64,000 bases of DNA, taken from NCBI RefSeq assembly GCF_014650035.1, contig NZ_BMUE01000010.1, positions 124,001 through 188,000 of the forward strand, in the 5' to 3' direction. Shown here one piece after another: positions 7,703-16,361 of the stretch (position 1 is the stretch's first letter; every line of letters begins with the position of its first letter). Below the pieces are notes generated by a model. It had not been told where the DNA came from, did not search any database, and saw only the letters and a list, made by a program, of their open reading frames with translations. Source of the DNA: Streptomyces lucensis JCM 4490. Its GTDB lineage: Bacteria; Actinomycetota; Actinomycetes; Streptomycetales; Streptomycetaceae. Both the position numbers and the translations under genes were made by a program.

Positions 7703-9160
7703 CTAGTGGACGCCCAGCCAGCCCTGGATCGGGTGGAGGGCGAAGTAGACCAGGAAGACGGCCGTCAGACCCCACATGAACACGCCGAGCTCGCGGGCCC
7801 TGCCCTGGGCGGTCTTGATGGCGGTGCAGGAGATGACGCCCGCGGCGACACCGGAGGTGATGGTGTACGTGAACGGCATCAGGACGACGGTCAGGAACAC
7901 CGGGATCGCGGTGGCGCGGTCGGCCCAGTCGACGTGCCGGGCGTTCATCAGCATCATCGCGCCGATGACCACCAGGGCGGCGGAGGCGACCTCCTGCGGC
8001 ACGATCGCGGTCAGCGGGGTGAAGAACAGGCAGGCGGCGAAGAACAGTCCGGTGACGACCGAGGCCAGACCCGTGCGGGCGCCCTCACCGACCCCGGTGG
8101 CCGACTCGATGAACACGGTCTGGCCGGAGCCGCCCGCCACGCCGCCGATGGCACCGCCCGCGCCGTCGATGAACAGCGCCTTGGACAGGCCCGGCATCCG
8201 GCCCTTGTCGTCGGCGAGCCCGGCCTCGGTGCCGACGCCGATGATGGTGGCCATCGCGTCGAAGAAGCCGGCCAGGACCAGGGTGAAGACGATCATGCCG
8301 ACGGTCATCGCGCCGACCTCGCCCCAGCCGCCAAACTCCACGTGCCCGAAGAGCGAGAAGTCGGGCATCGAGATCGCGCTGCCCCGCAGTTCGGGCGCGC
8401 CGCCCGCCCACTGCTTCGGGTCGATCACGCCGAGACCGTTGAGGACGGCGGCGACGACCGTGCCCGAGACGATGCCGATCAGGATCGCGCCGGGGATGTT
8501 CCGCGCCTGGAGCATGAAGATCAGCAGCAGGGTGCCGGCGAAGAGCAGGACCGGCCAGCCGGCGAGTTCGCCGGCGGGGCCGAGGCTCACCGGGGTGGCC
8601 TTGCCCTGGTGCACGAAGCCGGACTTGTAGAAGCCGATGAGGGCGATGAACAGGCCGATGCCCATGGTGATGCCGTGCTTGAGCGCGAGCGGGATCGCGT
8701 TCATGATCATCTCGCGCAGGCCGGTGACGACCAGCAGCATGATGACGACGCCGTACACCACGCACATGCCCATGGCCTGCGGCCAGGTCATGTCGGGGGC
8801 GACCTGCGAGGACAGGACGCCGGAGACCGACAGGCCGGCGGCGAGCGCGAGGGGCGCCTTGCCGACGAGGCCCATCAGCAGCGTGGTGAGGGCGGCGGCG
8901 AACGCGGTCGCGGTGATCAGGGCCCGCTGTCCGAGGGTGTCCCCGGCCGCGTCCTTCCCGGACAGGATCAGGGGGTTGAGCAGGAGGATGTAGGCCATCG
9001 CCATGAAGGTGGTGACGCCGCCGCGCACCTCACGTGCGACGGTGGATCCTCTGCCGGTGATGTGGAAGTACCGGTCGAGCCAGGATCTGCCGGCCGGGAC
9101 GCGGGTGCCCTCACCCGCGTCCTCGGCCGTGCTCCTGGGCTCCACTGACTGCTGGGTCAT
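7703..9160 (-). CDS. NCS2-family purine permease
   Basis: 485 residues from ATG 9160, preceded by GGGAG; an alternative ATG at 9181 adds seven residues. About 12-14 membrane segments are visible. Family motifs include FMAMAYILLLNPLIL, ALAAGLSVSGVLSSQV, GFFDAMATIIGVGTEAGL and GVAGGSGQTVFIESATGVGEGARTG-type sequence in the scaffold helices. The AzgA/PbuG-type branch imports hypoxanthine, guanine or adenine by proton symport. Lying between xanthine dehydrogenase and XdhC, it most likely feeds purine bases to this catabolic pathway. Confidence 0.93.
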   Translation of the reverse strand: MTQQSVEPRSTAEDAGEGTRVPAGRSWLDRYFHITGRGSTVAREVRGGVTTFMAMAYILLLNPLILSGKDAAGDTLGQRALITATAFAAALTTLLMGLVGKAPLALAAGLSVSGVLSSQVAPDMTWPQAMGMCVVYGVVIMLLVVTGLREMIMNAIPLALKHGITMGIGLFIALIGFYKSGFVHQGKATPVSLGPAGELAGWPVLLFAGTLLLIFMLQARNIPGAILIGIVSGTVVAAVLNGLGVIDPKQWAGGAPELRGSAISMPDFSLFGHVEFGGWGEVGAMTVGMIVFTLVLAGFFDAMATIIGVGTEAGLADDKGRMPGLSKALFIDGAGGAIGGVAGGSGQTVFIESATGVGEGARTGLASVVTGLFFAACLFFTPLTAIVPQEVASAALVVIGAMMLMNARHVDWADRATAIPVFLTVVLMPFTYTITSGVAAGVISCTAIKTAQGRARELGVFMWGLTAVFLVYFALHPIQGWLGVH

Positions 9161-9188
9161 GGGCCAACTCCCAAGGTTCATAGGGGCA

Positions 9189-9216
9189 CCCGTCCCGCCG
9201 TGGGGCGGCGGGCGGG
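9189..9216 (-). terminator. Hairpin between dehydrogenase and permease genes
   Basis: CCCG-T-CCCGCCG pairs with CGGCGGG-CGGG across a TGGGG loop, giving an 11-bp stem with one bulge. It lies in the 158-bp gap after the dehydrogenase large subunit. There is no T tract, so it may reduce rather than stop read-through, or protect the 3' end of the upstream message. Confidence 0.5.
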
Positions 9217-9318
9217 ATTTGGGATTGGACGGCCCGGGGGACGGCCCGAGACGAACGTGGTACCTGGTGACCGGCGCCGGGGTGGCCGTGGTCGAGCGTT
9301 GCCCGGCGACGGCGCGGC

Positions 9319-11703
9319 TTACGCCGTGCCCGTGAGGTGTTCCGGGCGGACCGGCGTACGGTCGAGCTCCAGGCCCGTCGCGTTCCGGATCGCCGCGAGG
9401 ACGGCCGGGGTCGACGACAGGGTCGGGGCCTCGCCGATGCCGCGCAGCCCGTACGGGGCGTGGTCGTCGGCGAGTTCGAGCACGTCGACGGGGATGGTCG
9501 GCGTGTCGAGGATCGTGGGGATCAGGTAGTCCGTGAAGGAGGGGTTGCGGACCTTCGCGGTCTTCGGGTCGACGATGATCTCCTCCATCACCGCCACGCC
9601 CAGGCCCTGGGTCGTGCCGCCCTGGATCTGGCCGACGACGGAGAGCGGGTTGAGCGCCTTGCCGACGTCCTGGGCACAGGCCAGTTCGACGACCTTGACC
9701 AGGCCGAGTTCGGTGTCGACCTCGACGACCGCGCGGTGGGCGGCGAAGGAGTACTGGACGTGTCCGTTGCCCTGGCCGGTGCGCAGGTCGAAGGCCTCGG
9801 TCGGCCGGTGCCGCCACTCCCGTTCGACCTCGACGGCCTCGTCGCCGAGGACGTCCACCAGGTCGGCCAGCACCTCGCCGCCGTCGGTGACCACCTTGCC
9901 GCCCTCCAGCAGGAGTTCGGCGGTGGCCCAGGCGGGATGGTAGCTGCCGAACCGGCGCCGGCCGATCTCCAGGACCTGCTCGCGGACCAGCTCGCAGGCG
10001 TTCTTCACGGCGCCGCCGGTGACGTACGTCTGCCGGGAGGCCGAGGTCGAACCGGCGCTGCCCACCTTGGTGTCGGCCGGGTGGATGGTCACCTGGGCGA
10101 CGCCCAGCTCGGTGCGGGCGATCTGCGCGTGGACGGTGACGCCGCCCTGGCCGACCTCCGCCATCGCGGTGTGCACGGTGGCCACCGGCTCGCCGGCGAC
10201 CACTTCCATGCGGACGCGTGCGGTGGAGTAGTCGTCGAAGCCCTCGGAGAAACCGACGTTCTTGATGCCGACCGCGTAGCCGACGCCGCGTACGACGCCT
10301 TCGCCGTGCGTGGTGTTGGACAGGCCGCCGGGCAGCTGCCGCACGTCGGCGCCCTCGCTGGACTCCCACTGGCGCTCCGGCGGCAGCGGCATCGCCTTGA
10401 CGCGGCGCAGGAGTTCGGCGACCGGGGCCGGGGAGTCGACCGGCTGTCCGGTGGGCATCAGGGTGCCCTGCTCCATCGCGTTCAGCTGCCGGAACTCCAC
10501 CGGGTCCATGCCGAGTTCCCTGGCCAGCTTGTCCATCTGCGCCTCGTAGGCGAAGCACGCCTGGACCGCTCCGAAGCCGCGCATGGCGCCGCAGGGCGGG
10601 TTGTTGGTGTACAGGGCGATGGCCTCGATGTCGACGTCGTCGACCACGTACGGCCCGACGGAGAGCGAGGAGGCGTTGCCGACGACGGCCGGGGAGGCGG
10701 AGGCGTAGGCGCCGCCGTCCAGGACGATCCGGCACTTCATGTGCGTCAGCTTGCCGTCGCGCGTGGCCCCGTGCTCGTAGTACAGCTTGGCCGGGTGGCG
10801 GTGGACGTGCCCGAAGAAGGACTCGAACCGGTTGTAGACGATCTTCACGGGCTTGCCGGTGCGCAACGCCAGCAGGCAGGCGTGGATCTGCATGGACAGG
10901 TCCTCGCGTCCGCCGAACGCGCCGCCGACGCCGGCCAGGGTCATCCGCACCTTGTCCTCGGGCAGGCCGAGGACGGGCGCCATCTGACGCAGGTCGGAGT
11001 GGAGCCACTGGGTGGCGATGTAGAGGTGGACCCCGCCGTCCTCCTCGGGCACCGCGAGGCCGGACTCGGGGCCGAGGAAGGCCTGATCCTGCATGCCGAA
11101 GGTGTACTCGCCCTCGACGATGACGTCGGCCCGCCCGCGGGCGCTCGCCACGTCGCCGCGCACGATCGGCTGGCGGTGGACGATGTTCGGGTGCGGGACG
11201 TGCCCGGCGTGGTGGTCGTCGCGGTCCTCGTGCACGAGGACCGCGTCCGGGGCGGTCGCGGAGGCCTCGTCGGTGACGACCGGCAGTTCCCGGTACTCGA
11301 CCTTGATCTTGGCGGCGGCGCGGCGGGCGGTCTCCGGGTGGTCGGCGGCGACGATCGCGACCGGCTCGCCGTGGTGGCGCACCTTGCCGTGGGCGAGGAC
11401 CGGGGTGTCCTGGATCTCCAGGCCGTAGTTCCGCACCTCGGTGGGCAGGTCGTCGTAGGTCATGACCGCGTACACGCCGGGCAGGGCGAGGGCCTCGGAG
11501 GTGTCGATGGACACGATCTCGGCGTGCGCGACGGTGGAGCGCAGGATCTGGCCCCAGAGCATGTCCTCGTGCCACATGTCGGACGAGTAGGCGAACTCGC
11601 CGGTGACCTTGAGGGTGCCGTCCGGGCGGAGCGTGGACTCGCCGATGCCGCCCCTGCTCCGCGAGCCCTGCGTGATCTTCGTAGGAGCGCCGTTGGCCGG
11701 CAT
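9319..11703 (-). CDS. Xanthine dehydrogenase, molybdopterin-binding subunit
   Basis: 794 residues, the usual size for a separate large subunit. An N-terminal Ald_Xan_dh_C domain (GEFAYSSDMWHEDMLWGQIL, VAIVAADHPETARRAA) is followed by the Moco-binding domain (GMQDQAFLGPESGLAV, GVGGAFGGRED, GFGAVQACFAYE). The catalytic Glu is in GLRGIGEAP at about residue 758. It oxidises hypoxanthine and xanthine to uric acid together with the two smaller subunits. Its start lies 1 bp after the [2Fe-2S] gene stop, so the two are tightly coupled. Cytoplasmic alpha-beta-gamma complex. Confidence 0.96.
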   Translation of the reverse strand: MPANGAPTKITQGSRSRGGIGESTLRPDGTLKVTGEFAYSSDMWHEDMLWGQILRSTVAHAEIVSIDTSEALALPGVYAVMTYDDLPTEVRNYGLEIQDTPVLAHGKVRHHGEPVAIVAADHPETARRAAAKIKVEYRELPVVTDEASATAPDAVLVHEDRDDHHAGHVPHPNIVHRQPIVRGDVASARGRADVIVEGEYTFGMQDQAFLGPESGLAVPEEDGGVHLYIATQWLHSDLRQMAPVLGLPEDKVRMTLAGVGGAFGGREDLSMQIHACLLALRTGKPVKIVYNRFESFFGHVHRHPAKLYYEHGATRDGKLTHMKCRIVLDGGAYASASPAVVGNASSLSVGPYVVDDVDIEAIALYTNNPPCGAMRGFGAVQACFAYEAQMDKLARELGMDPVEFRQLNAMEQGTLMPTGQPVDSPAPVAELLRRVKAMPLPPERQWESSEGADVRQLPGGLSNTTHGEGVVRGVGYAVGIKNVGFSEGFDDYSTARVRMEVVAGEPVATVHTAMAEVGQGGVTVHAQIARTELGVAQVTIHPADTKVGSAGSTSASRQTYVTGGAVKNACELVREQVLEIGRRRFGSYHPAWATAELLLEGGKVVTDGGEVLADLVDVLGDEAVEVEREWRHRPTEAFDLRTGQGNGHVQYSFAAHRAVVEVDTELGLVKVVELACAQDVGKALNPLSVVGQIQGGTTQGLGVAVMEEIIVDPKTAKVRNPSFTDYLIPTILDTPTIPVDVLELADDHAPYGLRGIGEAPTLSSTPAVLAAIRNATGLELDRTPVRPEHLTGTA

Positions 11704-11704
11704 G

Positions 11705-12274
11705 TCAGACCTCCCCGGACTGGCGTGCGGCGGCCAGGCGGACCGCGTCCATGATCTTCTCGTAGCCCGTGCAGCGGCACAGGTTGCCCGACAGGGCCTC
11801 GCGGATGTCCGCGTCGCTCGGGTCGGGGTTGTGCTCCAGCATCTCGTCGGCGGCGACGAGCAGTCCTGGGGTGCAGAAGCCGCACTGGACGGCGCCGGCG
11901 TCGATGAACGCCTGCTGGACGGTGCTGAGTTCCGCTTCCTCGCCGGTGCGGGAGCCGGGTCCGCCGGCCTGCCAGGCCTTGGCCTCGTCGAGCGGGACGC
12001 CGCGGGAACCGCCGCGGGAGCGCTGCCTGGCGTGGTCCGCCAGCCCCTCGACGGTCACGACCTCGCGGCCCTCGGCCTGGCCGGCCGCGACCAGGCAGGA
12101 GCACACCGGCACGCCGTCCAGGCGTACGGTGCAGGAGCCGCACTCGCCCTGCTCGCAGGCGTTCTTGGAGCCGGGCAGGCCGAGGCGCTCGCGCAGCACG
12201 TACAGCAGGGACTCGCCCTCCCATACGTCGTCGGCCTCCTGCGGACGTCCGTTGACGGTGAAGTTGACGCGCAT
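11705..12274 (-). CDS. Xanthine dehydrogenase, [2Fe-2S] subunit
   Basis: 189 residues; ATG 12274 overlaps the TGA of the FAD-subunit gene by one base. The plant-type ferredoxin domain has Cys40, Cys45, Cys48 and Cys60 (KNACEQGECGSC). The helical domain has Cys131, Cys134, Cys166 and Cys168 (QCGFC, NLCRCTG) for the second cluster. A Gly/Ser/Arg-rich insertion at about residues 80-115 separates the two. It passes electrons from molybdenum to FAD. Confidence 0.96.
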   Translation of the reverse strand: MRVNFTVNGRPQEADDVWEGESLLYVLRERLGLPGSKNACEQGECGSCTVRLDGVPVCSCLVAAGQAEGREVVTVEGLADHARQRSRGGSRGVPLDEAKAWQAGGPGSRTGEEAELSTVQQAFIDAGAVQCGFCTPGLLVAADEMLEHNPDPSDADIREALSGNLCRCTGYEKIMDAVRLAAARQSGEV

Positions 12275-13167
12275 CACGCAGCTCCCTCGGTGGCGCGGCG
12301 GGCGCCGCGGTACGACTCCCAGGTCCAGGTGAGCGTCCGGCGGGCCATCACGCCGACCGCGTGGCGGCGGTAGCTCGCGGTGCCCCGGACGTCGTCGATC
12401 GGGTTGCAGGCGCCGGAGCACAGCTCCGCGAACCGCTTGGCGACCGAAGGGGTGATGATCTTTCGGTTGTCCCAGAAGCCGCCCTCCTCCAGGGCCGCGT
12501 TCAGGAACTCCTCCGCGGCCCTGGCCCGCACCGGCGTGGGTGCCGCGGACCCGATGCCGGTGCGCACGGTGCGGGTCGCGGGGTGCAGGGCGAGGCCGAA
12601 GGCGCACACGGCGATGACCATGGCGTTGCGGGTGCCGACCTTGGAGTACTGCTGCGGGCCGTCGGCCTTCTCGATGTGGACGGCGCGGATCAGCTCGTCG
12701 GGCTGGAGCGCGTTGCGTTTGACGCCGGTGTAGAACGCGTCGATCGGGATGAGGCGGGTGCCGCGGGCCGCGGACTCCGCCTCGACCTCGGCGCCGGCCG
12801 CGAGGAGGGCGGGGTGGGCGTCGCCGGCGGGCGAGGCCGTGCCGAGGTTGCCGCCGACGCCGCCGCGGTTGCGGATCTGCGGGGAGGCGACCGTGTGCGA
12901 GGCGAGCGCGAGGCCGGGCAGCTCGGCCCGGAGGTGTTCCATGATCCGGGTGTAGGGCACGGACGCGCCGAGCCGTACGGTGTCCTCGCCGGTCTCCCAC
13001 TCGTAGAGATCGCCGATCCGGGTGAGGTCGAGCAGGTACTCGGGCCGGCGGTGATCGAAGTTGATCTCGACCATCACGTCGGTGCCACCCGCAATCGGCA
13101 CAGCGGTGGGGTGCTCGGCCTTCGCGGCGAGCGCCTCCTCCCAGCTGGCGGGGCGAAGGAAGTCCAT
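12274..13167 (-). CDS. Xanthine dehydrogenase, FAD-binding subunit
   Basis: 297 residues from ATG 13167 (MDFLRPASWEEAL). The CO-dehydrogenase-flavoprotein-type FAD domain shows AVPIAGGTDVMVEINF for the pyrophosphate contact and NRGGVGGNLGTASPAGD for the flavin loop. This is followed by the C-terminal CO_deh_flav_C domain (KRNALQPDELIRAV, ALHPATRTVRTGIGSAAPTP). It receives electrons and passes them to NAD+ or another acceptor. First gene of the purine operon; the promoter should lie in the 342-bp gap shared with the divergent pucR-type gene. Confidence 0.95.
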   Translation of the reverse strand: MDFLRPASWEEALAAKAEHPTAVPIAGGTDVMVEINFDHRRPEYLLDLTRIGDLYEWETGEDTVRLGASVPYTRIMEHLRAELPGLALASHTVASPQIRNRGGVGGNLGTASPAGDAHPALLAAGAEVEAESAARGTRLIPIDAFYTGVKRNALQPDELIRAVHIEKADGPQQYSKVGTRNAMVIAVCAFGLALHPATRTVRTGIGSAAPTPVRARAAEEFLNAALEEGGFWDNRKIITPSVAKRFAELCSGACNPIDDVRGTASYRRHAVGVMARRTLTWTWESYRGARRATEGAA

Positions 13168-13509
13168 GACCGGCTCTCTTCTTCGTCTCGTGGGTCGTAC
13201 AGATTGAGCCAATCCGTGTGCGGCGGGCCCGGCTCGTTCATGTGCTCTTTACGCGGAGTGGGCTCAGTACACCGTCCGTTGCTCCGGCGGGGTCAGTCAC
13301 GGAAACCATGAAGGAGTTCGCTGGCCAGGGGGAGCATCTTGTAGATTCGTATGAACGGGGGGCATCGGCAACATCTCTGTTTTCCCGAGGAAACACAGGG
13401 CACGGCACGAGGCCCCTGGAGCGCACACGTGCGCGCCCTCTCCGGGCGGCTCTCCCGCCGCCCTCCGGCATTCATCGTAGGTTTCTAGACAAAGAACGGC
13501 GGCGACGAG
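13168..13509. promoter_or_regulatory. Divergent control region of purine operon and PucR-type gene
   Basis: 342 bp with no convincing gene. It must hold both promoters. The clearest symmetric element is TTTCC-CGA-GGAAA at 13381-13393, extended imperfectly by CTGT and CACAG. A second, weaker dyad lies around TTTCTAGACAAAGAA just before the pucR-type gene. Either could be the PucR-type operator. The exact promoters cannot be fixed by eye. Confidence 0.45.
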
Positions 13510-15183
13510 ATGCGGCTGCGCGCACTGCTGGACACCGATGCGCTGGGGCTGCGGCTGCTCGGCGGCGAGGACGAGCTGGACCGCTCGGTACGCGGTGTCA
13601 TGACCACCGACCTGCGCGATCCGAGCCGCTACCTGTCCGGCGGTGAGCTGGTGCTCACGGGCCTGGCCTGGCGCCGGGACGCCGCGGACTCCGACCCGTT
13701 CGTCCGGATCCTCGTGCAGGCCGGTGTGGCGGCCCTCGCCGCCGGTGAGGCCGAGCTGGGCGACGTGCCGGACGACCTGGTGCTGGCCTGCGCCCGGCAC
13801 CGGCTGCCGCTGTTCGCGGTGCACGAGTCGGTGGCCTTCGCGACGATCACCGAGCACGTGGTCCGGCAGGTGTCCGGCGAGCGGGCCGGGGACCTGGCGG
13901 CCGTGGTGGACCGGCACCGCCGGATGATGACCTCCGGCCCGGCCGGCGGCGGCCCCGACGTGGTCCTGGACCTGCTCGGCTCCGACCTGGACCTGCACGC
14001 CTGGGTGCTCTCCCCCACCGGCCGCCTGATAGCGGGCTCCAAGGTCACGGGCCCCGCGCTGCCCGCCGAGATCTGCACCCGGCTCGCCGCCGAGCACCTG
14101 GCCGCCACCCGCACCGCACGGCGCGGACCGCACCGGGTCCAGGTGGGCGCCGCCACCTACTCGCTCTTCCCCGTCCGTTCCACGGGCCGCTCCCCGCAGG
14201 CCTCCCGCGACGTGCGCGAGACGGTCCTGTCGGACTGGCTGCTGGCCGTCGAGGCGGACGCCGGCGACTGGCCCGAGGAGCGGCTGGACCTGCTCCAGGG
14301 CGTCACCCAGCTGATCGCCGTGGAGCGGGACCGCCGGGACGCGGCCCGTACCGTGCGGCGCCGGCTCGCCCAGGAGGTGCTGGAGCTGGTGCAGACGGGC
14401 GCCGCGCCCGCCGAGATCGCGGCCCGGCTCAGGGTCGCCGCGCCGGTGCTGCTGCCCGGCCTCGGGGCCGCCCCGCACTGGCAGGTCGTCGTGGCCCGCG
14501 TCGAGTGGGAGGGCGAGGAGGTCGAGGGCGGCCCGGTCGCCCAGTCGCTCCTGGAGGAGGTGCTGGTCGACCCGCTGGCGACCGGCCCGGAGCCGTCCGA
14601 CCGCATCGCGGTGGCGCACACCGGGGACGAGGCGATCGCCCTGGTCCCGCTCCCCGCGGTCTCGGCCGAGCACGACGGCTCGGAGACCGGGCTGCTGGCC
14701 GACGCGCTCCTGCGGTCGGTGCGTGAGCCGCTGTCGGCGGGCCTGGACGGCGACGGGCGGCTCACCCTCGGCGTGAGCGCGGCCGTGCACTCGGCGGAGG
14801 GGCTTCGCGGCGCCCTGGAGGAGGCCCGGCACGCCCGCCGGGTCGCCGCGGCCCGCCCCGGCCGGGTCTGCGCGGCCGGGCACCAGGAGCTGGCCTCGCA
14901 CGTCCTGCTGCTGCCCTTCGTCCCGGACGACGTCCGCCGCGCCTTCACCGCGCGCCTGCTCGATCCGCTGAAGGACTACGACCGCCGCCACCGGGCCGAA
15001 CTGATCCCGACGCTCGAGGCGTTCCTCGACTGCGACGGCTCCTGGACCCGCTGCGCCACCCGTCTCCACCTGCACGTCAACACACTGCGCTACCGGGTCG
15101 GCCGTATCGAGCAGTTGACGGGACGCGACCTGTCGCGCCTGGAGGACAAGCTGGACTTCTTCCTGGCACTGCGCATGAGCTGA
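13510..15183 (+). CDS. PucR-family transcriptional regulator
   Basis: 557 residues from ATG 13510. An N-terminal PucR domain (MRLRALLDTDALGLRLLGG, VRGVMTTDLRDPSRYLSGGELVLTG written in part) is followed by a central GGDEF-like regulatory region. The C-terminal HTH_30 domain reads FLDCDGSWTRCATRLHLHVN then TLRYRVGRIEQLTGRDL. PucR proteins control purine or related nitrogen catabolism, and this one is divergent from the xanthine dehydrogenase operon, so it is the obvious local regulator. Whether it activates or represses, and which purine intermediate it senses, is not shown by the sequence. Confidence 0.93.
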   Translation: MRLRALLDTDALGLRLLGGEDELDRSVRGVMTTDLRDPSRYLSGGELVLTGLAWRRDAADSDPFVRILVQAGVAALAAGEAELGDVPDDLVLACARHRLPLFAVHESVAFATITEHVVRQVSGERAGDLAAVVDRHRRMMTSGPAGGGPDVVLDLLGSDLDLHAWVLSPTGRLIAGSKVTGPALPAEICTRLAAEHLAATRTARRGPHRVQVGAATYSLFPVRSTGRSPQASRDVRETVLSDWLLAVEADAGDWPEERLDLLQGVTQLIAVERDRRDAARTVRRRLAQEVLELVQTGAAPAEIAARLRVAAPVLLPGLGAAPHWQVVVARVEWEGEEVEGGPVAQSLLEEVLVDPLATGPEPSDRIAVAHTGDEAIALVPLPAVSAEHDGSETGLLADALLRSVREPLSAGLDGDGRLTLGVSAAVHSAEGLRGALEEARHARRVAAARPGRVCAAGHQELASHVLLLPFVPDDVRRAFTARLLDPLKDYDRRHRAELIPTLEAFLDCDGSWTRCATRLHLHVNTLRYRVGRIEQLTGRDLSRLEDKLDFFLALRMS

Positions 15184-15191
15184 CGCCGGCG

Positions 15192-15250
15192 GGGGCGCGG
15201 GACGGCGAAAGCCGGTCACCCCCGCGCCCCACGACTTTGTGAATTTTTTC
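15192..15250 (+). terminator. Intrinsic terminator after PucR-type gene
   Basis: GGGGCGCGGG (15192-15201) pairs with CCCGCGCCCC (15221-15230). An inner hairpin CGGC-GAAA-GCCG (15203-15214) carries a GNRA loop. A run of six T follows at 15244-15249, within GTGAATTTTTTCAC. This is a textbook stem and U tract, unusual for Streptomyces. Confidence 0.75.
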
Positions 15251-15335
15251 ACCCATCCTCTTGGCCCGGCCCCGCGATTGGTGCTGGAATGCCGCCACCA
15301 CTCAACAGCTCGATGGCGTGCTCGGGGAGGGCAAC

Positions 15336-16118
15336 GTGGCGCATTCCGCCATGTCTGGTAACGGAACGACCGCCGGTGACGATCCTCTCCAGACCGCGGT
15401 ATGGCGGTTGCGCTCGCGGGCCTGCTGGGCCGACGCGGCGGCCCTGCTGCCGGCCGACGTCCCGGCGACGGCGCTGCAGCGGGCGGCCCTGTTCGTCGAG
15501 CGGTGCCTGTACACCGAGCGGGGCTGGGAGGAGGCCGAGGACGCGCTGCGCACGGCGGAGGCGCTCGCGCACGGCGACGAGGAGCGGGGGGCGGCGGCCT
15601 GCGAGCGGGGCCAGCTCGCCTACGCGTCGACGCTGCACGGGGTCCGCGACCGGGCCGACGAGGCGCGGGCCGCGCTCGGCCGGGCCGCGGCGCTGATCCC
15701 TCCGGGGGCGGCCGGGCGGGCCCTGCTGGACTTCCGCCGGGGGCTGCTCGCCGAGAACCTGAGCCGGTCGCCGCAGGCGGCTCGCGCCGCGTACCGCCGG
15801 GCGCACGCGGGCGCCGCCGCGCACGCCGATCCGTTGCTGCTGTCGTTCACCTGGCGCCATCTGGCCGGACTCGCGCTCCGGGACGGCGAGTTGGCCGAGG
15901 CGCGGCACGGCTTCGCCGAATCGCTGCGGATCCGGGAGGAGCTGGGCTATCTGGTGGGTACGGCGCCCGCGCTGGTCTCCCTGGCCGACACGGAGTCCGA
16001 GCCGGAGGCGGGGCGGCTGCGCGAGGAGGCTCGCCGCCTGTTCCGGTTGCTGGGCGGCGTCCCGACCTGGCTGTCCCGCCAGCTGGCTCCGCCGGCTCCG
16101 GGTGCGGCCACGGCGTAG
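15336..16118 (+). CDS. TPR-type helical repeat protein, function unknown
   Basis: 260 residues from GTG 15336, chosen because GGGGAGGG sits 5 bp upstream; ATG 15351 is an alternative. The whole protein is alpha-helical with repeated Ala/Arg-rich helix pairs (ALQRAALFVERCLYTERGW, EEAEDALRTAEALAHGDEE, ADEARAALGRAAALIPPG, ELAEARHGFAESLRIREEL), as in tetratricopeptide repeats. No catalytic domain, signal peptide or DNA-binding motif is seen. TPR proteins serve as scaffolds; a partner is not evident. Its stop codon lies inside a small GGCGTAGCGCC hairpin. Confidence 0.8.
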   Translation: MAHSAMSGNGTTAGDDPLQTAVWRLRSRACWADAAALLPADVPATALQRAALFVERCLYTERGWEEAEDALRTAEALAHGDEERGAAACERGQLAYASTLHGVRDRADEARAALGRAAALIPPGAAGRALLDFRRGLLAENLSRSPQAARAAYRRAHAGAAAHADPLLLSFTWRHLAGLALRDGELAEARHGFAESLRIREELGYLVGTAPALVSLADTESEPEAGRLREEARRLFRLLGGVPTWLSRQLAPPAPGAATA

Positions 16119-16309
16119 CGCCGGACCCCTCCGCGGGTGCGGGTCCGGCGTAGCGCCGGGGCGCCTGAGGCCGTTCACCGTCCGCGGGCGCGTGGGGCCC
16201 GGTCGCGCAGTTCCCCGCGCCCCTAGGGCACCTCCGCATCCCCCTTCGAGCCGGCGCCGCCCCCTCCCAGCCGAGACCAGCCCCCACCCCAAGGGGCGCG
16301 GGGAACCGC
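16114..16309. repeat. Long inverted repeat with Streptomyces GTTCCCCGCGCCCC element
   Basis: GCAGTTCCCCGCGCCCCTA at 16207-16225 pairs almost perfectly with an inverted copy at 16291-16309, 66 bp apart. Two copies of the small hairpin GGCGTAGCGCCGG lie upstream at 16114 and 16151. The region is the convergent gap between the TPR gene and the GntR gene, so a two-way transcription barrier is the likely role. The same core is repeated in tandem at 25231-25470. Confidence 0.72.
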
Positions 16310-16361
16310 ACGGCCGGCTGCCGCGTACCCGCACCCGGCGACGGCTCGCGCCCCGCGTCGG

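Noticed and set aside
7703..11575. A 1,290-residue minus-strand frame covering both the NCS2 permease and the dehydrogenase gene
   Set aside because: Its first two-thirds is an out-of-frame, Arg/Pro/Gly-rich shadow of the molybdopterin subunit; only the part from 9160 is the true permease.
13308..13509. Frame beginning MKEFAGQGEHLVDSYERG in the pucR-xdh gap
   Set aside because: Runs out of phase into the PucR-type gene, with poor codon pattern; the gap is better read as a control region.
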